Source of the DNA: Rhizoctonia solani
Taxonomy: Eukaryota > Basidiomycota > Agaricomycetes > Cantharellales > Ceratobasidiaceae
Length of the DNA: 64,000 nt
Direction: 5' to 3'
Assembly: GCF_016906535.1 (NCBI RefSeq)
Contig: NC_057378.1
Span: 1,240,001-1,304,000, forward strand
Below, piece by piece: positions 10,324 through 20,004 of the stretch. The notes beneath the pieces are model-generated. The model was not told the origin of the DNA. It ran no database searches and saw only the letters and a program-made list of their open reading frames with translations. Made by a program: the position numbers and the translations under genes. Each line of letters opens with the position of its first letter. The first letter of the stretch is position 1.

Positions 10324-11759
10324 TTACTCTTTTCCCGATTGGTACTTGGAGTCTTTGCCAATCTTGGCGGTTTCCTTGGCCTTCCCTTTGTCCTCAATAG
10401 GGGTAGCCTTCCAGCCTGTGCAGCATTCCGCAAACTTGTGGCCCATCTTGCCGCATTTGATGCAGGCGCCAGCGGCGTGGCGGCAATTTTGTTCCTCTTC
10501 CGACACAAAGTTGGGATTGTTGGAGAGTTTCTTTGAACCGGATGTGGCTTGACTGGTACTTGTCCCCCTTGGGGGGTTGGATGGTTTGCTAGACTTATTG
10601 TCCCTTGGTGGGTGGCTAGCGCGCTCTTTGCGGAGGGTGTTGTTGATGACGAGTGCTGCGTTCTGCAGCTCAAGGAGTGTGCGGGGCCGGTGTTTGCGGG
10701 TTGCGATTTGGCGGCTGACCTCCCAGTGGAGGCCACAGGCAAACTGGCCTCTAAGGGCCGCGTTGTTCCAGTCCAGTTCCATTGCCAGGGTTCTGAACTT
10801 TGTGATATAGTCCGCGCATGTGCCAGACTGGGTGAGGGTGGTGATCTTCCGCTTGGCGGCCCTTGTGGCGTCAGGGTCACCAAATGCTGCTAGGAACTCC
10901 TGCTTGAAACCTTTGACCGTTTGAATGATGGCTTGGTGTGACCCAAGCTGATTGAGGTGTGGGTGGGCCCAGGCCCCGGCCGTATCCTTCATGTTCATCA
11001 GGAGGAAGGATAGTACCTCCTGGTCGGTGGGGAACATTTGTGAGTTTAGCCGGGTCCATGCCAACATCCGGGTAAGCCACTGTTTGGCCTTGCTCCCAAT
11101 CTTGCCTGTATAGGTGTCTGGGTGGTCTACTTTGACTGGGGCAGGATAGGCGGCAATTGAAGCCGGAGGTGGAGGGGCAGGTGCTCCAATTGGGGATTGG
11201 AGATGCGGAGATGGAGGGGAGACAGGACTCGCGGGGGCGCAACTTGGATAGGGTTTGGTTGGGCAAAGATGGGGGCCCCCTTGGATGGTTCTGCCCAGAA
11301 GGAGACCCTACTAGACGGTCCAGCAGGGTCGGCCTTTGGTATGGGGCGTGGCGTTGCTTCCACAATTGGGGGCTTGGTTTCTTTGGGGGTTGTAGGCCCC
11401 TTGAGTTGGAGGCTTCTAAGCCCATCCTTGACAACATCGACGGCTTGGGATATATTTTTGACGTTGGTGCGGGTCTTGATCCCTGCTTCCTTGATTTCCC
11501 CAACTTCCCGTTTGAGACGTTCAACTTGGCCAAGGAGGCCAAGGAGGAGTTGTGTGATGCGCTCGAGGGATACTTCCCCAAGCTCGATAGGGGGGGCTGT
11601 TGGAAAGAAGGGTCCCAGGTCCCCTTGATTGACAGGGGAGCGGGTTTGAGAGGGCGGCTGGGAGCAGGTTGCCATGGGATGTGTGGGATAGGAGCGGCCA
11701 GCGTGGGAAGAGGCCTGCGAGGAGGAGCAAGTGGGGGTGCGCAAGGTAATGGTGGGCAA
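10324..11759 (-). pseudogene. Gypsy Gag of element B, frameshifted
   Basis: The N-terminal part (11759-11127) is proline-rich with a short coiled-coil-like stretch (LGQVERLKREVGEIKEAG). The capsid part (11067-10324), in another frame, has the Gag core (FKQEFLAAFGDPDATRAAKR) and a CCHC knuckle (CIKCGKMGHKFAEC). A shift between 11127 and 11067 separates them. Organisation matches the Gag of element C. Confidence 0.82.
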
Positions 11760-12172
11760 GTGTGGGGGATGGGGCTATACAGCCAAAGTGCCTATATCAG
11801 GACTTATGAGCGCTTTATTGCGTTATACGCTAAGAACCTGCGTCAAACAACCTGGCGTTGAACAGTAAGTGTAGCTAATCACAGCCGTGGGCAGGCGTGA
11901 TGTAGTACCTAGTCTCTGCAAGCAGGTGTATCTGCTGTCTGGTTCCGCTAGCAAAAGGTGCAGCAACCATGTGGTATGCGGGCAATAGGGTTAGCCTGCC
12001 TTATAGCAATTTGCTACTATGTGGGACCAACAGCTCTTTGATTATTCCAGCTGAAAGGGGAGTCCGATCACGTTATTTTGCTTGTGCTAGTACAGGTAAC
12101 CTTCTTGGTGGTTGGTGCTTAGTGGTGGGTATTGCAGAACGGTTTGTAACCAACGTAAGGTTGATTACCTAG

Positions 12173-12742
12173 TGTCCTAGACGTCCTTAAGGGGCGTCAA
12201 GGCAGCGGGCGCTTATGGCCATATAGAACTAAGTATAACCGCGTAAGGCGGTGAAAGGGCTACCTACAACAGCAAACTAACTAACTACAGTGACTAGACG
12301 CTATAAGGCGTTGACAAGCTACCTAAGTACAGTGAGGACAACGCTTACAGCGTGTATCTAAGTATTACTGGCTGTAAGGCCTTGTACAATGTGTGGAGTG
12401 CAACAAGAGGTAATCAACCTGGGTGTTACCATGGTTGGTTGGCCTCCTTATATATTACAGAGGTGAACTATTTACAAATATGTTATATGCAATACCATAA
12501 CCAATAAGAACCCCGCTCCGCAGTTGGTCTTACTCATGCATACGTGTCACTGACGTGTCATAGTGACGTCATCAGGTGGAGGTGGCTACATGTGCTGAGG
12601 TAAGCGCGGGTGGGGACGTGGCTTGGCGCTTAGTATAAGATATAAGCGCCGGGATCACGTGATTGAAAATGTTGTCCGTTTGACTTCGTTTAAAATTGAG
12701 AAAATGGGAATAAATTCCCTGGTATCGAGTGTGTCTATGACA
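12173..12742 (-). repeat. 5' LTR of element B
   Basis: 570 bp, same ends as 6501-7070. Seven substitutions separate the two copies, each pairing CG in one copy with TG or CA in the other, or deriving from a common TCGAC ancestor. Confidence 0.92.
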
Positions 12743-13028
12743 CCTAGCGTTGAATGCTCCTTACAACTGATCAACAAGCCTTGGATGGGCGTGATACAGT
12801 AGCAGGTTTTGCACAAGCGGGTCTTTGACTGTCTGTGACGCAGAAGAAGTTGTGGCAGACTTTTGGGTGGACGTTTGCAATGCTAGCCGTGTAACAATAA
12901 CCCCCTAGTGCAACAATCACCAGTTTTGACTATTATCTGGCTATGCTGGATCACTGGTTCTTGATGGGTTGTGCCAGTACTAACACCCTAGTTATCCACA
13001 AGGGTTGGTGATGAAGAACTCAACCTAA
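12743..13028 (-). other. Leader of element A, distal part
   Basis: Non-coding leader of element A between its 5' LTR and the site of the B insertion. It continues at 6410-6500 and 5785-5849. The five bases at 12743-12747 are the right TSD of B. I could not match the bases next to the LTR to a known tRNA primer-binding site. Confidence 0.6.
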
Positions 13029-13566
13029 TGTCAGAGCCAACAACTACCACAGGGTAAAGCCCAACAAGCTATTGCCTAATATAGGACTTATCAGCAAGTG
13101 GGATCTAACAATGCTCTAAGGCAATTGCCAGATGAGGGGTTGGACAAGACCAATTGAGTAAGAGTGCACTATGCTATAAAGATAGCTGGGCAAAGGACCT
13201 TTGACAGTGACTGGTATGCTCTCAGGCAATACTCTTAATTGTATGTCTTAGGGTAGTAGGTGTTGGAAGGGATAAGAGGTTGAGTTCTGAGGCTTAAGGC
13301 TCTCAGAACCCTCCTTATATATTCACAGAGAAGGGGAAGAGTAATTACATGTACAAACATCATAACAAAGATAAGGTCACATGACCAGAGATAAGAAAAC
13401 AAGATCACATGACTAAAGGTCATGTGATGAGATTACATAATAAGCGCTCAGCGCCTAAACAGTATAAAGATGCATATATCCATAAATCTTCATGAAAATA
13501 GCGCATATATTCACTATTTCTTCGACTTAGTGGATTTTAAGGTGGTCACGCCTCTAGGGCATGACA
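13029..13566 (-). repeat. 5' LTR of element A
   Basis: 538 bp, same as 356-893 except for one C/T difference that lies in a CpG in this copy. It is followed by the right TSD AACAG at 13567-13571. Confidence 0.92.
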
Positions 13567-13713
13567 AACAGCATAGTGCACTTTACTGTTATTGGTCTTG
13601 TCCATCCCTTATCTGGCAATTGCCTTGAGCATTGTTAGATCCTACTAGTTGATTAGTCCTATATTAGGCAATAGCTAGTTAGGTTTACCTCTTGGTAGTT
13701 GTTGGCTCTGACA
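13567..13713 (+). repeat. A-family LTR, right part of the target of element A
   Basis: Completes the plus-oriented LTR that begins at 1-355. It is the reverse complement of the first part of 356-893 and ends in GGCTCTGACA. The first five bases are the TSD of element A. Confidence 0.78.
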
Positions 13714-13995
13714 GTCAAGTTCTGAGGCTTAAGGCTCTCAGAACCCTCCTTATATATTCAACAGAGAAGGGGAAGAGTAATTACATGTACAAACATAACA
13801 ACAAAGATAAGGTCACATGACCAGAGATAAGAAAACAAGATCACATGACCTTTAGTCATGTGATGAGATTACATAATAAGCGCTCAGCGCCTAAGATAGC
13901 ATATATATCCATAAACCTTCATGAAAATAGCGCATATATTCACTATTTCTTTGACTTAGCGGATTTTAAGGTGGTCACGCCTCTAGGGCATGACA
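13714..13995 (-). repeat. A-family LTR fragment, minus orientation
   Basis: 282 bp matching roughly 606-893 of the A LTR and ending GGGCATGACA. It lacks its other half and abuts opposite-oriented A LTR pieces on both sides, so this is a rearranged cluster. No TSD was found. Confidence 0.75.
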
Positions 13996-14724
13996 ATAGT
14001 GCACTTTACTATATCAGGTCTTGTCCTACCCCTTTCCTGGCATTGCCTCTGAGCTCTGTTAGGCCCTACTAGCTGATAAGTCCTATATTAGGCAATAGCT
14101 TGTGTCCTAGATGTCTTGTGGGACATTAAGGGTGCAGGTGCTTGTGGCTGGGTGGTACAGTAAGAGAACTGCTTAAGGCAGTGACAAGCTACCCTACAAA
14201 AACTAACTAAGTATCTATGGTGATCAAAGCCCTACAGGCAATAACCAGCTATGTATATACATTGAGAAAGCTGCTTAAGGCAGTGTACTAAGTGTGTAGC
14301 TAAGTGGTTACTGGGCTTAAGGCCCTTGTACAGTTGTGGGATGCAACAAGAGGTAATTGACCTGGGTGTTACCATGGTTGGTTGGCCTCCTTATATATTA
14401 CAGAGGTAGACTAATTACAAATACACTATATCAAATATTGTATCAAATAAGAACCCCACTCTGCAGTTGGCCTTACTCATGCATATGTGTCACTGACATG
14501 TCATAATGATGTCATCAAGTGGAGGTGGCTATGTGTGCTGAATAAGTGCAGAAGGGGATGTGGCTTGGCACTTAGCATATGGTATAAGCGCCAATGTCAT
14601 GTGATTGAAAATGTTGTCCAATTGCCTTTGTTTAAAATCAAGAAAATAGGAATAAATTCCCTGGTATATGTGTGTCTACAACAGCTTGTTAGGTTTTACC
14701 TTGTGGTAGTTGTTGGCTCTGACA
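13996..14724 (+). repeat. A-family LTR end fragment, plus orientation, split by a solo B LTR
   Basis: 13996-14102 and 14684-14724 together match the terminal half of a plus-oriented A LTR, ending TTGGCTCTGACA. The solo B LTR at 14103-14683 interrupts it and duplicated GCTTG. Confidence 0.72.
14103..14683 (-). repeat. Solo B-family LTR, old
   Basis: 581 bp with B LTR ends and the 5-bp duplication GCTTG at 14098-14102 and 14684-14688. Compared with 6501-7070, many CG pairs have become TG or CA (for example CGCGTAAGGCGG against TGCTTAAGGCAG), so it is an older, methylation-decayed copy. Confidence 0.88.
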
Positions 14725-15301
14725 GCCACCTGTACCTCCTGTACCCCGTCTTGATATCAATCATGTATATACTTGTTTGTGTGCCTTCTCAGGGTATAAA
14801 AGGACCCTGTGAAGACACTTCTAATGCATCCTACTTTTACTCTTATATATTAACATATACACACAAGCCTTTAACAGCTTATCTGCACATTTACTTTAGT
14901 GATTGACTCACTGTAAATAGCATAGGAGGTTATTTGGTGCACTAAGACCATAGGCCAGTCCCAACAGACACAGGGTAACCTATTAGTGTACTTACTGCAA
15001 CCCTGTGCCCCTTGACTGTCACAGTTGTTGAGTTCAACATTGAGTATAGTGGGACAATACTGTAAGGATTGTTGTGATTGAGTGATAGTGTTTCAATCCA
15101 CCATACCCCCCATATTGTAGATAGCTTTATCTATAATATCTCTTAAATCCTAGATATATTTTAGGTAAACCCTATAAGTCTTAAGTCTTACTTAAGCATT
15201 GATAAGTCCTATACTTATTAGGCTAATCCTATAAATCCTGTACATTAGTCAGGTAATCCTCTTACCTAAGGTACTATCCCAGAGACCTTAAGTATACATA
15301 T
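14725..15301. other. AT-rich relic sequence with an LTR-like promoter block
   Basis: No gene is visible. A TATAAAAGG box near 14796 is followed by a block ending in CTTGACTGTCACAG near 15020, which looks like a decayed LTR, but I found no partner or TSD. 15115-15301 is AT-rich with repeated TAAGTCTTA/TAAGTCC words and continues at 15749-15830. Confidence 0.35.
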
Positions 15302-15748
15302 TGTCACAACTAAGCTCGGACCTATGATACAAGTGGGTTTAAAGTCCGTGGCCCTATCACCAATGGACTATGAAACAGGGTAGAGGGCCGATGAAGGGCC
15401 AAGGGGTGTGGAAAGGTAGAGGGCAACTAGGCCTGGGTTATGGGTTTCTTAGTAAAGTGCACTGATGGCCAACTAGGGGCCTGGGCAAGGGGTAGGAGTG
15501 AGCTTAGGATGAATTGACAAAGAGGTCAAGTCTTGCTGTTTAGCGGCGACTTGACCTGGTTTAAATACATGAGAAGAGCCACATCAAAAACAACAATGCA
15601 AAACAGTGAGTCATTTACAATTTCACATCATATATCAAATATGTCACGTGATCTTGATGAGTCATAAATATATACCAAAAAGGAAACTATCTCGGAAAAA
15701 AGGTAGAAAATAGTAAAAAATCATGTCATGCCAATGAAGGTCATGACA
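15302..15748. repeat. Solo LTR of a separate family (D)
   Basis: 447 bp starting TGTCACAACTAAGC and ending GGTCATGACA, with a perfect 5-bp duplication CATAT at 15297-15301 and 15749-15753. The ends and the TSD define it as a solo LTR. Its body is unlike families A-C, apart from a CACGTGATCTTG box near 15645. Orientation cannot be fixed without internal sequence. Confidence 0.75.
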
Positions 15749-15830
15749 CATATCCCTAGTCACTTAGGCTTAAGTAACATTAGTCTAAGGTACTATACAT
15801 AACCAACCACCTGCACTTCATAGTTGCTAG

Positions 15831-16413
15831 TGTCGTAGACACAATTGATACCAGGGAATTTATTCCCATTTTCTCAAATTTAAACAAACTTGAACGGACA
15901 ACATTTTCAATCACGTGACCTTGGCGCTTATATCATATGCTAAGCGCTGATCCACGTCCCCATCCGCGCTTACCTCAGCATACGTAGCCACCTCCACCTG
16001 ATGACATCACTATGACACGTCAGTGACACATATGCATGAGTAAGGCCGACTGCGGAGCGGGGTTCTTATTGGATTATATATTGGATATGATGTATTTGTA
16101 ATTAGTCACTCTGTAGAATATATAAGGAGGCCAACCGACCATGGTAACACCCAGGTCAATTACCTCTTGTTGCATCCCACCACTGTACAAGGGCCTTAAG
16201 CCCAGTAACCCACTTAGTCACTCAGTACACACCGCCTTAAGCGGCCTCCTTGTTGTAGTTACATAGCTGGTCATTGCCCTTATGGCCTTGGTCACCACAG
16301 TATAGCTGGTTGTTGCCGTAGGATAGCTTGCCACCGCCTTACGCGGTTTCCCACTTAGATACATACGGCCGCAAGCGCCCCCTTCCTTGGCGTCCTTACA
16401 GACGTCTAGGACA
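15831..16413 (+). repeat. Solo B-family LTR, plus orientation
   Basis: 583 bp, the reverse complement of the 6501-7070 type, with the 5-bp duplication GCTAG at 15826-15830 and 16414-16418. It keeps many CpGs, so it is younger than 14103-14683. Confidence 0.88.
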
Positions 16414-16424
16414 GCTAGACTATT

Positions 16425-16578
16425 TGTTAGGAGTTGTTCATTCCTGATAAACCTAGCTTATATTGTGCATATATTCTGCACATATATTCTGATTCTTAAT
16501 ACTAGTCTTTAGTTATTCCCATATACATTTTGTATATAGTAATTCTTTCTTACTCCTGTATTTACACAACTCTTAACA
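16425..16578. repeat. Possible short LTR with inverted ends
   Basis: A 154-bp segment begins TGTTAGGAGTTG and ends CAACTCTTAACA, an imperfect 12-bp inverted terminus as seen in short Ty1/copia-type LTRs. Flanks do not give a clean 5-bp duplication, so this may be coincidence or an old copy. Confidence 0.35.
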
Positions 16579-17732
16579 ATTCCTCTGCTGATCTTGTAGA
16601 CACACTTATACCAAGGGAATTTATTCCCACTTCCTTGATCCTAAACAAAGTAGAAGGGACAACTCCTTTGACCATGTGACATTGGCACTTATATCATACA
16701 CTAAGCACCAAGCCACATCCCCATCCATGCTTACTCAGCATATGTAGCCACCTCCACCTGATGACATCACTATGACACATCAGTGACACATATGCATGAG
16801 TAAGGCCAACTGCAGAGTGGGGTTCTCATTGGATTAGATATTGCATATTTGTATTTGTAATTAGGACACTCTCTGTAATATATAAGGAGGCCAACCAACC
16901 ATGGTAACACCCAGGTCAATTCTCTCTTGTTGCATCCCCACACTGTACTAGCGGGGAGAAAAAGTTTGGAAATGCCGGCACATGATGGCCCAGAATTTGT
17001 ACGATACATCTTACTATGTCTCGCAAACGCGGTCGAGAGCTCCCTGTGACTCGTTGAGCTCAAATAATTACACTACACAATGAGGGCAATTCATATCCTG
17101 AAATACTTGCAAAAACTGGTGTTCCCCCATCTGTGGCATGCAAAACTGTTAAACGTTGGGAAACATACAGCACCCTTGCCTCCTTGCCTCGATCTGGCCG
17201 CCCACGCAAATTCTCACCTTGATTGTGCCGTCTAGTCATTTGTACCCTCCTTTGCCATTGTTTTGAGCCATATTCATCTATTGCTACTAGAGTAGGTAAT
17301 GGCCTTACTGCTGTGCAAGTCAAGTACATTGCCCAGAGCCGGCGCTACCGCCAATATGTTGCGCGCCAAAAGCCATTCTTAGATAAGCAAAAGGTCCTAA
17401 AGCGTCTAGAATGGGCTTGCGTGAACCGGTTTAGGAACTGGGATGAAGCCATTTGGACTGACAAGCTCCAGTTGGGGACCGGCAATCACTCAGTTCACCC
17501 AATGGTCACCCGGAAACCCGGAGAGGCATATCTCCCGGAATGCCTAGCCCCAACCTTTCAAAGTGGCCATGAAGCATTAATGGTATGGGGGTGTATCTCC
17601 CATGGGTATAAGGGGCCACTTATCCAACTGGAGATGGCTCCCCGGCTGCAATTGTGTAATGGGAGGTGGAGGGGGGGAGGGTTCAACTCAGAAGGATATG
17701 TTATGCAGGTCCTAAATGGTCCACTTAAGGAC

Positions 17733-18293
17733 TGTTACAATCTCCCAAAATATACCATTGGATTCGCCTCATTTTTCTCTTATTTTTACTATTTTTTACG
17801 AACTCGTTATCTTATGTTTTCTGATCACGTGACCTCGGCGCTTATTATGCCGAGATGCCGCGCCGAGATGCCGTGCCAAGGGCGCTTAGGAGAAATCCAC
17901 GCTTCTGCGCAGCCCGCAGCACGCTTCCCATTTGTCACTTGTACTTCTTTTCTCACGCGCACAGACCATGTAGATAGTGTGCATTTGTCTATATATACAG
18001 CAGGAAAATTGCTTGGAGACACCAAGTCAATTTTACCTTGTCTCATATTCATTGAGGAGGATTAGTCAGCCAGCTAAGTAGCAGGCCCCCAGTAGTATTC
18101 AGACGCTCACCCCACCCCTTAACTCACCACACCTCCAGGCCTAAGGCCCCCTCGCATTAGTTAGTAGTAGAAGCCGCCTTAAAGCGGACTTAGTTTAGCC
18201 TTATCAGTAGATTACATAAGTGTTGCTTGTGGTAGTACGGCCTTAAGCGCCCAACTCCACTAGCGTGTGCCCACCTTACAGTGGTGCACAACA
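17733..18293 (+). repeat. 5' LTR of element C
   Basis: Starts TGTTACAATCTCCC and ends GGTGCACAACA. It contains GATCACGTGACCTCGGCGCT near 17822-17841, the composite motif shared with B LTRs. Open frames over it are identical in both C LTRs and are not genes. Confidence 0.92.
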
Positions 18294-18813
18294 TTGTAAA
18301 ATTGACTTGGTGTAGGCTTTGATCAACAACGAGAGGACCTCCAGTACTAGCACGAGGGAAATCACGTGAACGGACTCGCCTTTTGCTATTAATAATCAAA
18401 CTAGCGTTGGTCCCACGTAGTACCAAATTGCTATAAGGCTGACAGGCTCTGATCGCCCGTATACCACGAGTTTTGCCGGAACTCTGCAAGTAGCGCTCCT
18501 AGACAGCTGAAACACCCGCTTGCAAAAAACCCGCACATATCACGATCGCCAGATCTGCTGATTTGCTGTAGGGATTGTCCAACGCTAGGTGCTTGACGCA
18601 AGGAGTTAGCAAACAACATCTTGCGCAAAAACCGCTCATAAGTCCTGTATCAGGCACCCATTCCCCCCACGCTGTTTCATTATTCCCTCCACTTGCTCTG
18701 GAGTCCCACACCCTTACTCCCGGCCTTCCTCTCGCTCCTCTCAACGTTCCATTCCATCCCACTCCCAACCGGCCTCTTGCAGCACATCTCCCGCTCCGCG
18801 AGACTTGCCCAGG

Positions 18814-20004
18814 ATGGAACCAGAGCCGTCCCCTACCGCTCTCCTCAAGGCTATCACAGCCCTCACAGCCACAGTTGGGTCCCTGCAGGACCAAATCCGC
18901 GCCCAAAGCCAACAAATCACTGAGCTTAGGGCCATATGCAAGGAAACAGCGGACCTCCTCGGGGATAAGGATCAAGGAGTCCCCCAAACTAAGCCTGGCC
19001 CATCAACTGGGCCTGTCACTCCCCCTACCCACACAGGGGGAGAAGCCCACACTCCAGGCACGGTTAGGCCTGGGCTCAAGGCCCCATTCAGGCCATCAAG
19101 AGGAACGGGATTTGATTCCGAAGAAGACAAAGAGCCAAGGCGCCCAAAAAAGGAGCCTCAGGGAACGCCTAGAAGGCACCTTGGGTCCCTCACCCCCTTT
19201 GATGCTGGGTCCAGCGTAAAGAGACCCAAGATGGACCTCCCCGACCCGTACAAGGGAGACACCAGGGGCCGCAAAGCCACCCAATGGCTGGATTGAATGA
19301 TGCTCTGGGTTGCCCTTCACAGGGACCAGTTTGACAAAGAAGAGCAGATGGTCGTGTGGATCCTTTACCACATGACAGACAAGGCAGCTGACTGGGCGCT
19401 CCCCCTGATCGGGGCTATTATCAAAGGCAAGGGCAACCCTCCTACCACTATCACGGCTTTAACAGCCAAATTTAAGGAAGCCTTTGCCAACCCCGATGCC
19501 AAGCGGGCCGCTGCCAGGAAAATAGCCACCCTGGTCCAAACCTCTACCACCTCCAAGTACGTTACGGAGTTCCGCAACCTCATCGCAGAACTAGACTGGA
19601 ACGAGGAGGCCTATATTGCACAATTTACGCAAGGCCTCCACTGGAAAGTCAAGGAACTGTTGTCCACCAAGGATAGCATCCCTGACAAACTCAAAGCCAT
19701 CTTTGCGGCGGCAATTAAAATTGATAACATCCGCCGCAAGAATGAGGAAAACCGCCCCAAAAAGGCACCCGCCAAGTCCCCGGCCACCGTGGCCACTACT
19801 TCCACCACTACCACCCAACGGGTCCGCCTCTCAGAGGACCCCAATTACGTCACCCCCGAGGAGAGGGACCGCCGCCGCGCATCTGGGCTATCCGTGAAAT
19901 GCGGACAAAAGGGTCACGGCATCAAGCAGTGCCCCAACGGGTGGAAAGCCACAGTCAAGGAGGTGGCTAAGGTTGCTGAGGATGTAGAGTCGGGAAAAGA
20001 TTGA
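18814..20004 (+). pseudogene. Gypsy Gag of element C, one nonsense codon
   Basis: Begins at ATG 18814. The N-terminus has a coiled-coil-like segment (LQDQIRAQSQQITELRA). A TGA at 19294-19296 then interrupts the frame, and the same frame continues with the Gag core (FKEAFANPDAKRAAARKI) and a C-terminal zinc-knuckle-like motif in which the first Cys is present but the spacing is altered (SVKCGQKGHGIKQC). The TGA sits where related Gags carry Arg, so CGA to TGA is likely. Apart from this stop the frame is intact. Confidence 0.85.

Larger units (their letters stand above)
6501..12742 (-). mobile_element. Ty3/gypsy chromovirus, element B, full length but decayed
   Basis: Identical-length LTRs of 570 bp lie at 6501-7070 and 12173-12742, with the 5-bp duplication CCTAG at 6496-6500 and 12743-12747. 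It sits in the leader of element A and is therefore younger than A's insertion. Gag and pol lie on the minus strand, each broken by a frameshift or deletion, so the copy is non-autonomous. The two LTRs differ at seven sites, all consistent with CpG transitions. Confidence 0.92.
356..13566 (-). mobile_element. Ty3/gypsy chromovirus, element A, full length
   Basis: Two 538-bp LTRs at 356-893 and 13029-13566 differ at one position and have TGTC/GACA ends. They are flanked by the 5-bp duplication AACAG at 351-355 and 13567-13571. The interior, read on the minus strand, holds a leader, gag, and a pol that ends in a chromodomain. The leader has been enlarged by a solo C-type LTR (5850-6409) and by complete element B (6501-12742). 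Removing these inserts leaves an element of about 6.4 kb. The near-identical LTRs suggest recent insertion, but see the reverse transcriptase active-site change noted under pol. Confidence 0.92.

Noticed and set aside
16425..16578. Certain assignment as a copia LTR
   Set aside because: Inverted ends are good, but no TSD or second copy was seen; kept only as a low-confidence repeat.
17821..18065. C-terminal extension of the transposase frame and antisense frames at 17825-18052 and 23511-23738
   Set aside because: These run into, or lie within, the C LTR and occur in both LTR copies.
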